Below, piece by piece: positions 21,504 to 33,031 of a stretch of DNA of 64,000 nt (positions within the stretch are counted from its first letter, which is position 1; every line of letters begins with the position of its first letter). The position numbers and the translations under genes are program-made. The stretch comes from Gonium pectorale. Lineage: Eukaryota; Chlorophyta; Chlorophyceae; Chlamydomonadales; Volvocaceae. The stretch is from positions 1,346,041 through 1,410,040 of the forward strand of contig LSYV01000009.1 of the NCBI GenBank assembly GCA_001584585.1, in the 5' to 3' direction. The notes under the pieces are model-generated. The model had not been told where the DNA came from. It made no database searches and was given only the letters and a program-made list of their open reading frames with translations.

Positions 21504-23206
21504 CATTTCCACGCTCCGAAGTCATTGCGGGCTCGCATAGACGGGGCGCGCTGACGGGAAGTGCTGATGGTGACTCCAGCGCGGCCGCAAGCGCGCAGAT
21601 GCGCGTGATACAGTGGGGTCGTGTTCGCAGGGGTATTGACGTCCTAATGTGCCGCTGCTTAGCGCTGGGCAAGAATGGCAACGGGCAGACGCGGTGTAGA
21701 GCGGCAAATGGCTACCGGCTGGCGTTGGTGGCGGAAGCATGCTGGTTCGGCAGCACTCGCTCCTTGTCATTTGGAGGTGTGCTGGTGCTTTTGGTAGCAT
21801 CGTTCTTTGCTGTGACTCCAGCAGCACTAGCTTTCGAGTACATGTTTGCAATTTGAGTATAGAATTGCGAATTTCCGTGGGCTTACTCCCACGTGGCCAT
21901 TTCCACAGTTCAAGGGCTTCCGGGCGGCTCAGTCCGAAGCACAAGGGTGGTCCGCTGCACCGCTGGGTGGTCACCGCCTTTGTACATACTGAGCGTACAT
22001 ACAGAGCTGCGCATTCCGGTCAAGTGAGCTATGCCGAGGTGGAAATGGACACCTCAATCTCTGCGGCCTGTCGGGGGTTAGAATGCAGGGGCTCTCTTGA
22101 GGTGCCGCTTGTTCGTGGGAATCAGCTTTTCCCGTGTGCGGCGCTTGACAAGGGGCCCGTGGGCAAACCCGCATCTGATAGGCATTCTTATCTCATGCGG
22201 CGGGTCCTGCGCAGACATTTGGAGGCCTCCGCTGTGGCGCTGTCGCTAAGGGCCAAGTGCTGAGGTCATTGTTGCCAGGAAGGACAGCAGTGCAGTTTTG
22301 GCGGCTGCCTTTGGTGGGCTCTCGACGCCGCGGCTGTGACATCAATGATTCGACATGCAACGTGTGGCTCGGACTCGAGTGCAAGAGTGCAAAGCTCTTC
22401 AGGGAGTTGCAGTCCTGCTGCATTCACCGGTGACGATGGGGCCATCGCGCTTGCCCCCTTCCCCCTCCCTGTACTATGCCGGTGACCGCACCGCTGACTT
22501 CCACTCCTGCGTCTCCTGGGTCCTGGCTTGCACTTCTGATGCACACTCCTGGCCTGCGCTGCCTGTCCTTACGATTGTGAGGACCTAGCTTTGCACTCGA
22601 GTCCCCCACACCCTGCTGGACCACTCCATTGTCGAGCCGTGGGGGGAAGGCCTCGGGTGCCAGCAAGCATTGGCACGGCCCACCTTATGGCCCTGACAGT
22701 ATGTTACCGCACGGCATGAACGCTGCTGCCTTACATTCGAGAGCCCAGCCTGACACCTGCAACACGAGGGTGGTACTGTGGCCAACTTTCGCGCTTTAAT
22801 AAAAAAAATTCACATCAAATATACATGTGCATGGGTGGTGGAGGGGGATGCACGGGGGCCCTTGGGCCTTCGTGCGCCGCTCTGTCACCGAACGCAAAAA
22901 AAGAAAACCAGACCGAAGGACGCAACACCGATACACCACAGAGCACCCGATGTCCGGTCCAATCGTGCCCGGAGGTCAGACAGCAGGATTTGCGGGCGTT
23001 ATGTGAGGTACCTTGGGCGGGTGAGGTGGGCGTTGCTCAGTGGGCATGGGTGGGGGTGGGGCCCATTTGTACGGCAAATGGTAATTGGTAGGACTTTTGG
23101 AGGACATCATGTAAGCATGGCTTCATATTGGACGTAAAGCTTGTTAAGAGCGGTCCTGAGAGCCTGAATAGTCCCCCTCGCGGGCCAGGCATCCTAGGCA
23201 TCAACG
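21504..23206. other. No supported gene (1.7 kb); probable long 3' UTR of the CBP60-like gene
   Basis: No exon with protein-like content was found. It contains an A-rich run near 22799-22810 and a TGTAA at 23110-23114, the only poly(A)-type signal noticed behind the CBP60-like gene. The V-ATPase gene starts 93 bp later. Confidence 0.4.
23110..23114 (+). terminator. Possible poly(A) signal TGTAA of the CBP60-like gene
   Basis: The motif fits, but it is 1.6 kb past the stop and very close to the next start codon, so the link is weak. Confidence 0.25.
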
Positions 23207-24621
23207 ATGGCTGACCTCACGCATCCAGTAATGTGGTTTTACATCCCAGTGACAATTGCCTGGGTCTGCTTCCTCATTAGCGTCGGCTCGCCCTCGCGGT
23301 TCATAGACTATGACTGGCTCTGGTTCCTCTTCCGAAACATGTCTCCATACTTCTGGGCGGCCTTGGGTGTGGCGCTGGCCGTGGGGATGTCCATCCTGGG
23401 CGCTGCCTGGTGAGGCGGGGCCGACGCAGAACCTCAAAGCTCGACCGATAGCGCAGTGGCACCACATGTGGATGCCTTTAGCAGATGATATAATACTGTG
23501 AGATTGGTCACTAAATTAGCTGGGTTGTCTGCTGCTCAGGGGCATCTTCATCACTGGCTCCTCGCTCGTCGGTGCGGCCATCCGCGTGCCGCGGATCACC
23601 TCCAAGAACCTGATCAGGTGGGATATTGCTGTGCAAGCTGACCAAGCCGGCCCGGAGGGTTCGAGCAGTGTTCCATAGCCCCACGCCCCCTCTTGCGCAG
23701 CGTGATTTTCTGCGAGGCCGTGGCTATCTACGGCGTCATTGTTGCAATCATCCTTCAGACAAAAATTGAGCGGGTTGAGCCTGTGAACGGCGTGTTTGAC
23801 AAGTATGCCATGGCGTCGGGGTACTCCATCTTCGGCTCTGGTGTAACCTGCGGTTTCGCCAATCTGGTCTGCGGGTGAGTGCACGTGTCAATGGGGGCTA
23901 ATGGGGGTGTGTGCACCTGCCCGCGGTGGGCACCGGGGTTTGCTGGAGAGCGGCGCCTGTATACGTGTCACCAGTATCGGCAGGCGGGGCGCTGCAGCTG
24001 GGGCGCAAATACAGCGTGGCCTGGCCAAAACACAGCGATTGCGCTGCATACATCCCTGCTGCCGCGGTTTCAGACGGGAGTTTAATGCGTAATACCTGTC
24101 AGGCGGGACCGCTAACCCGTGCGGACTTGGTGTGCCCGACGACTCCCACACTATGCCCGATGGCATTCTGGGAGCCTATGAAAGTCCTGTCGAAGAGAGT
24201 GCTTGCTGAGCCGCAACTGGCTGAGGCAGGTCCCTACCTGCAGGATGTGCGTCGGAATCGTGGGGAGCAGCTGCGCGCTGTCCGACGCCCAGAACAGCAC
24301 CCTCTTCGTAAAGATTCTTGTCGTGGAGATTTTCGGAAGTGCTCTGGGGTTGTTTGGCGTTATCATCGGTAAGTCAACGCTTCGATCACCATTTGTGTCT
24401 ATCTGGTGCATCACTGTACGCCGCCAGCATTTTTACGTGCCCCGGCCCTATGGTGCCCCAGCCACATCAGACCTCACCCCGGAATTCTCTACGGCAACGT
24501 GTGGTCACACAAGCATCACCAAAGCGCGTTGATGAAGTCCGTTACACCCCTGCCTCACGGTGCCTACTGTTTTCCGCTCACAGGCATCATCATGAGTGGA
24601 GGCGTTAAATGGTCTGCGTAA
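23207..24621 (+). CDS. VMA16: V-type H+-ATPase proteolipid subunit c'' (21 kDa)
   Basis: Subunit c'' is part of the proton-carrying membrane ring (V0) of the vacuolar ATPase. Five exons join in phase: 23207-23409, 23540-23617, 23701-23874, 24244-24368 and 24584-24621, giving 205 residues, the same as human ATP6V0B. Membrane segments are [35 protein letters not shown], a segment with [20 protein letters not shown] holding the essential buried Glu (equivalent to yeast Vma16 E108), and two later ones ([33 protein letters not shown]) with a second Glu. The DAQN loop is typical of c''. The last exon encodes only the C-terminal residues ([11 protein letters not shown]). It is complete and unremarkable. 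A TGTAA lies about 430 bp downstream. Confidence 0.96.
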
Positions 24622-25627
24622 ATCATTCGGACGCTCTTACCTGGGAAATGAGCGTAGGGGCGTGCGTGCGCTTGCGAACGAGGGATGTGCTGGCTCGGGG
24701 ATTCTGAAAGCGGCAAGTGGACGCTTGCGAATGGGTGATGGGCTACTGCCACGGACCACCGTACAGCTTAGGTAGGACGGCAGATTGTGGGGTGTGCTTG
24801 ATCCGCCTTGGCATCGCTTGCCAACGAGGTGGATAGGAGATCGCGCTTCACGGCGCTTCGAGCTTGTGAGGGCAACAGCCCAGTGTTGAGTGCGCATCGC
24901 TTGCAGCTTTGGTTTGCCAGGGTTCGTGATAGCTCGTGACATAGGCATCTCACATTGGAATGCGTTGCTTGGGGGGATAGGTCTTGTCAGGCGGGCATTA
25001 TGTGGCGATTGTGGCCGTATGCGTCCTTCAAGAGCGAGGTGCGCCGGCAGCCATGTAACGCTGACGCTATGTTTGGAATAGATACGGGGTTTACGGCTGT
25101 CAGCTTCCTCGTTCTAGTGTGAAGCACTGCTCTCGCCGAGTATCAAATGGCCTGTTTATGGCCTTACAGCACGCAGCAGTACGTAGTGACATTAATGAGC
25201 AAGGGCATTGAGAGGACGACCGGGCTTTGATGGTTGCCGCCAAGCAGAACCGTCAAGCGGAACAGCGGCAGGCGGCCCCTGCTTCCTTGCCGCACAGCAC
25301 TGGGTGTACGGGGTACACGGCGGTGTACGGCGACCGGCTCCCCGGTCATGCTGCCCCAATTATAATGAAGCAATAGCACCTTATCAATCAGCTAAGCAGT
25401 AATTTTCGCAACTTTGAACTGCTTTGCGCAACCTCAAAGGAACCTTTTCCGCGTAGTCCCTCGCAAACCACACTTCAGGCTTCTGAGAGATGGTTGTTGC
25501 TGCATAAAGGAAATAGAGGCATGGACTTTGTCTCGGCGGTACTTTCGCCTCCAAAGGATTCTGTCACGGCGTTCGCGCTGGGTAACGCAACGTCTCTCTC
25601 GGGCGGGGAGGTCAGGTGAGAGCGATA
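24622..25627. other. Spacer between the V-ATPase and PP2C genes (1 kb)
   Basis: The left half is probably the V-ATPase 3' untranslated region, up to TGTAA at 25054. The right half may contain 5' untranslated sequence of the PP2C gene. A GTCAG/GTGAGA donor-like site at 25612-25621 could end a non-coding or short coding first exon. Confidence 0.4.
25054..25058 (+). terminator. Putative poly(A) signal TGTAA of the V-ATPase c'' gene
   Basis: This is the first TGTAA downstream of the stop at 24621. Confidence 0.45.
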
Positions 25628-28244
25628 ATGAAGGACGCTGAAAACGAAGGCACGGTATTTTGTCCATACCAGCGGTCGGGCAAGAGAGAGGGAGTCACAT
25701 GTCACCTACGAAACTGCAGGGAAGATGGGAAAGTGAGCTATGGCTTCTCGCTTTTGCGAGGCAAGAGGCCAGCCATGGAGGACTTCCACAGCGCTCAGGT
25801 AGGTTGCTGCTTGGGCGTGTACACGGCCAACATCACCCCTCGGATTCCCTATTGCCCACATGTCACGTCTCAATACCCAAGGTTCGGATTCTAGTAAATG
25901 CGCTCTCTTACGTGTTCTGTACGTTCTGCCCTGACTCTTGGCATCCATGCAGTACAAGAGAGACCCGCGGACGGGTCAGGTCGTGGGCTTGTTTGGCATC
26001 TTTGATGGTGAGGAACTCGCTGGTCCCTTCAAGAGACAGCGCCGTACATAACTCCCTCGTGACCGGGAGCACCTTAAAGCCCATGTCTTCGGAACTCCTG
26101 CCCCCTTGATATTTGTCAAGCAAGCTGCCCATTTGTCACGTCAGGTCACGGTGGCCCAAACGCGGCGGACTACGTGCGCAGCAACCTCTTTGTCAACATG
26201 ATGCAGAGGTACGTACACCTGTCAAAACAAACGAGTGGAGTGGTTGTGTGGGTGTGTTTCGCCTCTTGTTGCTACACACGTCCACCTTCACACCACCATG
26301 GTGTCTCTTGCTGGCATCTGCCCTTTCGCCCTGCAGCCAGAAGTTCGTAAGCGACCTCCCCACGTGCGTCAGTAAGTACCTCGCGACAGACCTTACGACT
26401 TGACGAGTTCGCATTATGTAGCTCACATCCACGTGCCTAGAGGAAAGGGTCCAGGAAGACAGCGGACTCCTCCCAACGTTCCAGCCGTATTGAGCCTTGT
26501 AACTGTGGATTCCACTGCCTGTGTGCTCACGTAAGCACACTGCCACGACCAACCTCGCAGCTGAGGCGTACGAGGCGACCGACCATCAGTACCTGCGCCA
26601 GGAGAGTACGAGCGGCCGCGAGGACGGCTGCACAGCGGTCACTGCCGTACTGGTGGGGCGCAGGCTGCTGGTGGCGAATGTGGGCGACTCCCGTGCGGTG
26701 CTTAGCCGAGGAGGGAAAGGTGCGTGTGTTGCCGCATGGCTGGCTTGCGGCCTTCCGTGTGGCTCCTGGGCCGGCGTCTGCCGCATGCGTTTGGCGCTGC
26801 ATTGCTGGGTTCGACGTTTCATCGAGTGCCGTCGGCCCAGGCATGCTCAGCACCATCCGTTGGATAGCTCTTTCCCTCTTTCCCCTCTCTGCCGTCAATA
26901 AAATCGCGTCCGTTGTGTGCGGCACTGATTGCCAGTGGGGAATGGGCCACATGCCAATTCTCGAATGTCCACGCGATCCCCGTGGCTGATTTCCGCTATC
27001 CAGGCATGCCACATTTTGGAGCCGTGCAGCATCCTGTGGCACCGTGTCCCCCCTGCTGGTGACACGTTTGCCCGTCGCTGAGCGGCTCCCCTTCCATGCC
27101 ACTGCCGCACTATAGCTGCTGCTTCCCTGGCTTCACCCTCTCTCCCTCAGCTATTGCGCTGTCGGTGGACCACAAGCCAAACCTGAAAGAGGAGCGAGCG
27201 CGCATCGAGGGCGCGGGCGGCGTTGTGGTTTGGGCCGGAACATGGCGCGTGGGAGGTGAGGAGGACTGGTCAGCGACAGGTTGCGTCGCCGAACCTGGTC
27301 ATGGGCCAAGGAATGGGGGTTGACGGGGGCCAGCTATCCGTTTTGAAGCCATGGCTGATTGTTTGGTGCAGTTCACGGATCGCCGACAGGCCCAGAGTCA
27401 ACGGATAGCCAGCAGGCACTATTGTACCGTATCAGGCGCGCCCCTGGCTTGTTGCCACGGCAAGGGCTGCGACACTGCGTTACTGCATGTCGCGCCATGT
27501 GCTCTTATTCTTGTCCTGTAGGCGTGCTCGCGGTATCGCGCGCCTTCGGCGACCGGCCGCTCAAGCGTTTCGTCATTTCCACTCCGGCCGTGGCTGAGGA
27601 GGGCCTCACCAGCGAGGACGAGTTCCTCATCCTGGCCAGCGACGGGCTATGGGACGTCATGACAAACCAGGTGGGCGGGTCCAAAAGAGAATGCTCATAT
27701 TGTGGCAGCTGGCCCGCTTCAGCATCACAGCCAGGAAGGGTCGGCACCTATTCCGGGTGGCGGTTTGTTACGGGGGCAGCTGGCCTTCGTCCCAAGCCGC
27801 CGGTCATTGAGGCATTCCATCAATGTATGCCGTACTGTGTTGAGCACCTTTCAGCCTAGGGCTTGCCATGGGCTTGCCATGCTGTGTTTCTGCGTGTTCG
27901 TGCTTGCGCAAAGCCGGCATGGCGCTGAGTGGTGACCCCTCACCGCCCGGCATGTCGTGCGGTCTACCTCCGATGATTCCGCAGGAGGCGGTTACCCTCA
28001 TCCGCGACGTGACAGACGCGGAGAAAGCCGCCAAGCGAATCACCGAGGTGGGGGCAGCGCCCATTGGCGTGTGCAGTCGTGTGAGCAAGATCACGTTCAA
28101 TGCATTACGGTTGCACGGGTTACGTGGGCTGTGATCACAGCGGCCAGGCCAACCGCTGACTTCACCCGGGCGCCCTCGCAGGAGGCGCTGAATCGTGGGA
28201 GCAACGACAACATCAGCTGTGTCGTAGTCCGGTTCAGGAACTGA
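25628..28244 (+). CDS. PP2C-type Ser/Thr protein phosphatase (plant WIN2/PP2C59-like)
   Basis: A metal-dependent (Mn/Mg) PPM phosphatase, probably soluble. Nine exons join in phase: 25628-25798, 25953-26007, 26145-26208, 26337-26371, 26561-26719, 27151-27255, 27522-27670, 27985-28047 and 28182-28244, giving 287 residues. The PP2C motifs occur in order: [112 protein letters not shown] and [12 protein letters not shown]. All metal-binding Asp residues expected from these motifs are present. The first exon is least certain: ATG 25628 gives an N-terminus unlike plant relatives, and an acceptor at 25721 could start the exon instead, with the true start further upstream. Confidence 0.92.
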
Positions 28245-29791
28245 CGCGTGGAGCAGCTCCATCCGTGTGGTCGCTCCCTCCCTCCACGCAACGTCCTTTC
28301 TGGTGAACCCGACTGTCCGGGTTGCGTGCCTTGCTATACTTTCCTGGCCCTTATAACGTTTGCACAGGAAGCGTGCTGCAGGGAAGTGAGGAATGAGCAG
28401 AGTATGCCACTTATGTGCCGCTACAGTATGTACGGTATGTGCATTGCGGCCTCTTTACATGGTACACATGGTAGAAGCATGCTGGTGTATCTTTCTCGAT
28501 TCTCTCTTAAGTCTTGCGGGCGCGACATTAGCGACCATCCTCGTCTCTTTTGCTGTACAAAGTCCTAACCGCAAGTGTTGGGCGAGCACCTTTTCATGTG
28601 CGTGCCGGGTACGGAGGTGTGAGGGGAATGCACGGGGGATGTTGCGACTATGTTGTGTGGAACTCTGTGGGTTTTTACTGGCACGGGTGTCACGTGTCTT
28701 TTTCGGCAGGTAAGACGGACGGTAGCGCGGTGCCCGATTGGTTTACCCACACTCATTCCCGCACTCAAGGGAAGAGCCGGGATGACGGTGTTACGAAGAA
28801 GTCGGCATGCCGGGCTGCCGGGTTAGGGCAGGCTAGATCGTGCGCCTTCAGTCGTTCAGTGTGATTCTTCTGCTGTTTTCAGCGTTACTGCGTTGCAAGG
28901 CAACCCCAGTAGCAAGGCCTCTTGTAAGTCGAAGCACAACTCCTCAGCAAGGGAAACGCTTGCTTACGCGGGACGCCGTTGAACGCCCGAGTCTGCAACT
29001 CTGCATCGCAACAGGTTACGGTAGGTTGTGCGCACGACAGCTGAACGAAAGGAAGCATCGTGCAGGAGCACAGGGCGTGCAGAGCACGACTAACAACGGC
29101 AACACACCACGACCACAGTCGTCCACCCGCACCCGCGCTCATCGCCGCACCCGTCCGCAAACGAGCAAGCCGCACACAAAGCGCCGAAGTCCCGCACCCC
29201 CGAAACGCAAACATTAAGGGCCAACACACCGGCCACCGCTTTCTGCCAGGCATGGCCGTCTTCTGGTCCATTGACGTTTCGCAGACGCGAGTACTACACG
29301 CGTAACACACAGTGAGTGTTCAGGCAGCTCTCAATTTGCATGCACCAAAAGGCGCTGGACGTCCAGCACAACGCCCTGGCCTAGTCGCGCAGGGTTACTT
29401 CAATTGTCCAAGTCCCTGTCCAGCGCCACAGGAACCGAGCTCTCAAGGCCCTGCTCGGTACAAACGCGACCTGTCGGTTGTAACCACCGCAGTTTCCATC
29501 CAAAATACCCGCCACACGGTCATCTCGAAGCTCCTCGCGTCAGACAGACTTCGGAGGACAATGTACAAGCGGTAGGCCTTTGCAGGCTGCCAATGCCGAA
29601 CCACGATTCCTCGGCCAGGCTCGCGCAACCCCCTAACTGGTCACATGCACTTTCGCCACGAGGGCGCCACTGCCCAGCAGTAGCCGCATTCAGCATATGC
29701 GCAACATCCGCTAGGTACCATCCCACCTATCCCAGGTCGGCGCGACAGCAGGCTGTACCAGCCGTTGACCACCCGCTCCAGCCAACTTCCG
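28245..29791. other. Convergent intergenic region (1.5 kb)
   Basis: Both flanking genes end here (PP2C from the left, the zinc-knuckle gene from the right). A TGTAA at 28923 may end the PP2C transcript. The other frames look random. Confidence 0.45.
28923..28927 (+). terminator. Possible poly(A) signal TGTAA of the PP2C gene
   Basis: It lies about 680 bp past the stop, a usual 3' UTR length for volvocine genes. Nothing else supports it. Confidence 0.35.
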
Positions 29792-30895
29792 CTAACGCCG
29801 GCTCCTATCGCGCTTGCCCCCTTTTCCCTTGTCCCCTTTTCCCTTGCCCCGCCTCCGCCGGCGCCCTGACGACCCGCCGCTATCCGAGTCGCTGTCCGAA
29901 TCGCTGCTGCTGCTGCTGTCGCTGCTGCTGCTCGAGCTGTCGCTATCGCTGGAGCTGCTCGAGCTGTCACTGCCGCTGCTACTGCCGCTCGAGCCTGAGT
30001 CCTTGCTGCTATCGCTGCTGGTGCCGCTGCCACTGCTTTTGCTGTCAGAGCTGCGGTCCGAGCTCGTGCCGCTGTCGCTATCGCTGTCGCTGCTGCTGGT
30101 GTCCGATGAGGAGCTCGAGCCGGAGTCATCCGAAGAGGAGGGTGAGGAGCGCCGCCGGCGCTTCTTGCGGCGCTCGTCGTCCTCGTCGCGCCGCTTGTGT
30201 TTATCCTTCTTCCCAGATTCCCTGCCACCAGCGCCGCCGGCGCGCTGTCGGTCCTCGTCGTCTTTGGCGCGGAACTCCGGCGGCAGCTCATCAGCGGACA
30301 GAAACCGCTGCTTGGCCTGCGCAGCCGCATGTAATGACAGGGTGCCGTCAGACGGCAATGTGCTGCGGTATTGCCAGTAGGGGAACAGTGGGGCCTTCGC
30401 AAGGCCATACGGGTAGCGAACGGTGTGCCACGCAGGAGTGATGCCGCAGGAGGTTGCACATGCACAGGTGATGCCAAGCCAGCTGCGCCGCATGGATGTG
30501 AGCGCTTGCCATCGCTGTTGCGTGGACCCCAAAAGATATGTTGCTATCCTGCGAAGCCCTTGCAGCTCCCACAGGCCCTTGCGGCCCCCGCAGGTCTGGC
30601 GGCTACGCTCAGCACCCACCTTGGGTTGCTTCAGCTGCTGCGTCCGCGACGGCCTCGCCGCATAGGCTGGCTCATTTTTGCACTCAAACGTCCAGTGGCC
30701 CAATTGGAGGCATCGTTGGCACCTGTTGAGGTTGGGTACCGCTCAGACTGAGGAGGCCAGGTGCCGCATACCCGGGGGTCGGGGAAAACCAGTGGGACGA
30801 ACCCTGCGCATCTACACGGCAAGTCAGCGCAGTGTCGACCACGCCAGCAGTTACCTTGCGTTCTGGCGGTTCTGAGTGCTGCCGGAGCCTTGCGC
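29792..30895 (-). CDS. ZCCHC10: ZCCHC10-like zinc-knuckle protein with Ser-rich tail (5' end unresolved)
   Basis: Three exons join in phase: 30895-30855 (short, probably internal), 30722-30620 and 30316-29792. The middle exon encodes a CCHC zinc knuckle, [14 protein letters not shown], followed by [20 protein letters not shown], the hallmark of ZCCHC10 and its plant homologues. The last exon begins [15 protein letters not shown], then a basic [20 protein letters not shown] block. A roughly 110-residue Ser/Asp-rich stretch and a basic end (KRDRSRR) follow. Such proteins are nuclear and probably linked to RNA metabolism, but the exact role is not established. The first coding exon was not found: an ATG near 31020 opens a short frame that does not splice in phase to 30895. 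Family assignment is firm, the N-terminus is open. Confidence 0.85.
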
Positions 30896-33031
30896 CTGCA
30901 GTTGTGCGTGGAAGCACAGGTCAAGCGGCCGCCTGGGGCTGACGAGAAGTCACCGGGGCGGTCAACGTACTGAGAATCGCCCTGCAAGATGAACTGAGGA
31001 CGAGCCGAGCAGGTTCGTCATGCCTTCGCTGGCGCCCCACGGAGTTCTTTAGCTTAGTCAATACCAGCGAATAATTTGGAGAGTTCTATTGTCAAGGAGC
31101 GTAGAAGAGTTGTTAGTATAATAGACTGATAGACTGGTGAAATTCGATAAGTGCGTCTTAACGATTCAACGTGAACGCGACTGTTGCCTGGAGTGAGGCA
31201 ATATTCAGAAGCCTGGCGCCTGTGTAGTTTGTGTTTGGTGTGTGGCATGCCGTACAAAACACGCACTCCGGCGCGATGCCAATTATGGGGGCCCGAGGTG
31301 TAACCAGCAAGGCGCTTCGATACACTGAGTGAACATCATGCCTGCTGCGCCCGGGCACGCTTCTGCCAAAGCAGTTTGGCTGGGGCCTGAGGATCGGCAG
31401 GCAGCTGCACAAGTGCCGCTGCACCCAACAATAGGAGGCGCTCAGCCTCCTTGCTTCGTCAGTGCTGGAAGCGTTCAAACACGCGTTCAGTGTGTGTTAG
31501 TGTGGCACACGAAACATACAGCTACTCGCACACCCCCCAGCACGAGCGGCCAGCTGCAGAGCAACGGGGCATGCGTATTGGGCACGCAGAACACTGTGCA
31601 TCAACCTGTGGTGTCAACTTCGCCTCACAACGCGGTTGAACAACATCGTCTGCTGTACGATGAGAATCACATCAACAGCAGCCAAAACGTATGCCGTTCA
31701 CGAACCCACCCCATACCTCTACGAACCATCGTATTGCATATGGTTGCATTCGGGTGCCGCCCTACCCGCAAGAGACATTAGCGCTGTGTTTTGTCGCATT
31801 CGAAATCGCATTGTCCAACACCACGAGGCCAGCGACCTCGCCGTGCAAATGAATACGAACCCGTCTCTCAGCCCAACCAAGCCTAACCTTGCGCGCACAT
31901 GCAGTCATCATGCATGGCCGAAGGCCAAGTCCAACCCAAATCAGCCCCAACCGCACCTTCATCCCATCCACACGCCATTCACCATGGGCAAACCAAGTGC
32001 CCTACATACATGCACGGCATGTGTACGATGTATGCCACGCAATACATGCACAGTCACTCAATCTGTGCACTTCGAGTTCGCTGTTGGCCGCATCAGCCAC
32101 CACCCTTTCTGAGCAGTACTTCAGTTCTCCTGCAAAGGCCTGACCGACGGCACGAGACGCACACTCTGTGCGCCGCTTCCTGCCCACACCTGGCCGCAGA
32201 CGCAATGCCCGGATGGAGCTAGGCATGCGCAGTCGCTTGCTGCATGCCCTGCCTTATGGCACCTTCCTTGTGCCATGTCGCGACGGCCCCCTTTTGCGGC
32301 AACGAGGCGGTGAACACCGTCACACGCACAGCGCCGCGCACTCCGGCAATATGGTCACATCCCGTGCGCCCGCACTGCTTGTGTACGTCGCAGGCTCTCC
32401 TGGGCGCAACCCTGGCACGACACCTCCAGCACCGCTGTCGGTTGCTGAAAGTCGGGGAACTTATTTCCCAGCAACCACTGAGCATGTCTAATCCCATTTG
32501 AGACAAGAATCCCCTGCACGCTGTTACGGGCGTTTACTCGCGCGCATGCAAACGCCGTGTGTGGCCTGTTGTGGATGGCCAAGCTCCCGGGCTTTGGTAC
32601 AGGGCACCCCCTTCTCCCCGGAGTCGAGTCTCACCTGACTACCGTAACTCCAAACACGGTATGGCAGCGCAAGGACGCTGCCGAGTGGCATCTTCAGGTC
32701 CTGCAGGCGCCTCCTTGCAGCACGCGCTAAAACTGCGCGCTCACATGTTTGCGGTGCACCCCGCCAACAGCTACCAACTGCCCGCACCTCACCCACCCAA
32801 CTGCTCCTGCCTGTATCCACCTGTATCCATACACGGCGCTTACACATAAAACCCAGATCAAGTACTGGGCGGCATGCGTCGTTCTCAAGCGCACGGCATC
32901 CCCCACCAAACCCCTATCTTGCTCCGGCGGGCAAGTTCGATATGTATCGCCCGGCCTCCATTCGTTTCACGTCCACTTCCCATTCCTTGCAGCTCGCGGA
33001 AGCACGTGTGGGTGCGCCGCAGCTGCAGCTC
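30896..33031. other. No supported gene (2.1 kb)
   Basis: This should contain the missing 5' part of the zinc-knuckle gene and the 3' untranslated region of the pappalysin-like gene, both on the minus strand. No frame has recognisable content. Confidence 0.4.
32840..32844 (-). terminator. Putative poly(A) signal TGTAA of the pappalysin-like gene
   Basis: TGTAA on the minus strand lies about 190 bp past the stop at 33032. Confidence 0.5.

Noticed and set aside
29404..30441. 345-residue plus-strand frame rich in Cys/Arg/Ser
   Set aside because: Antisense shadow of the Ser-rich tail of the zinc-knuckle gene; the trinucleotide runs keep all frames open.
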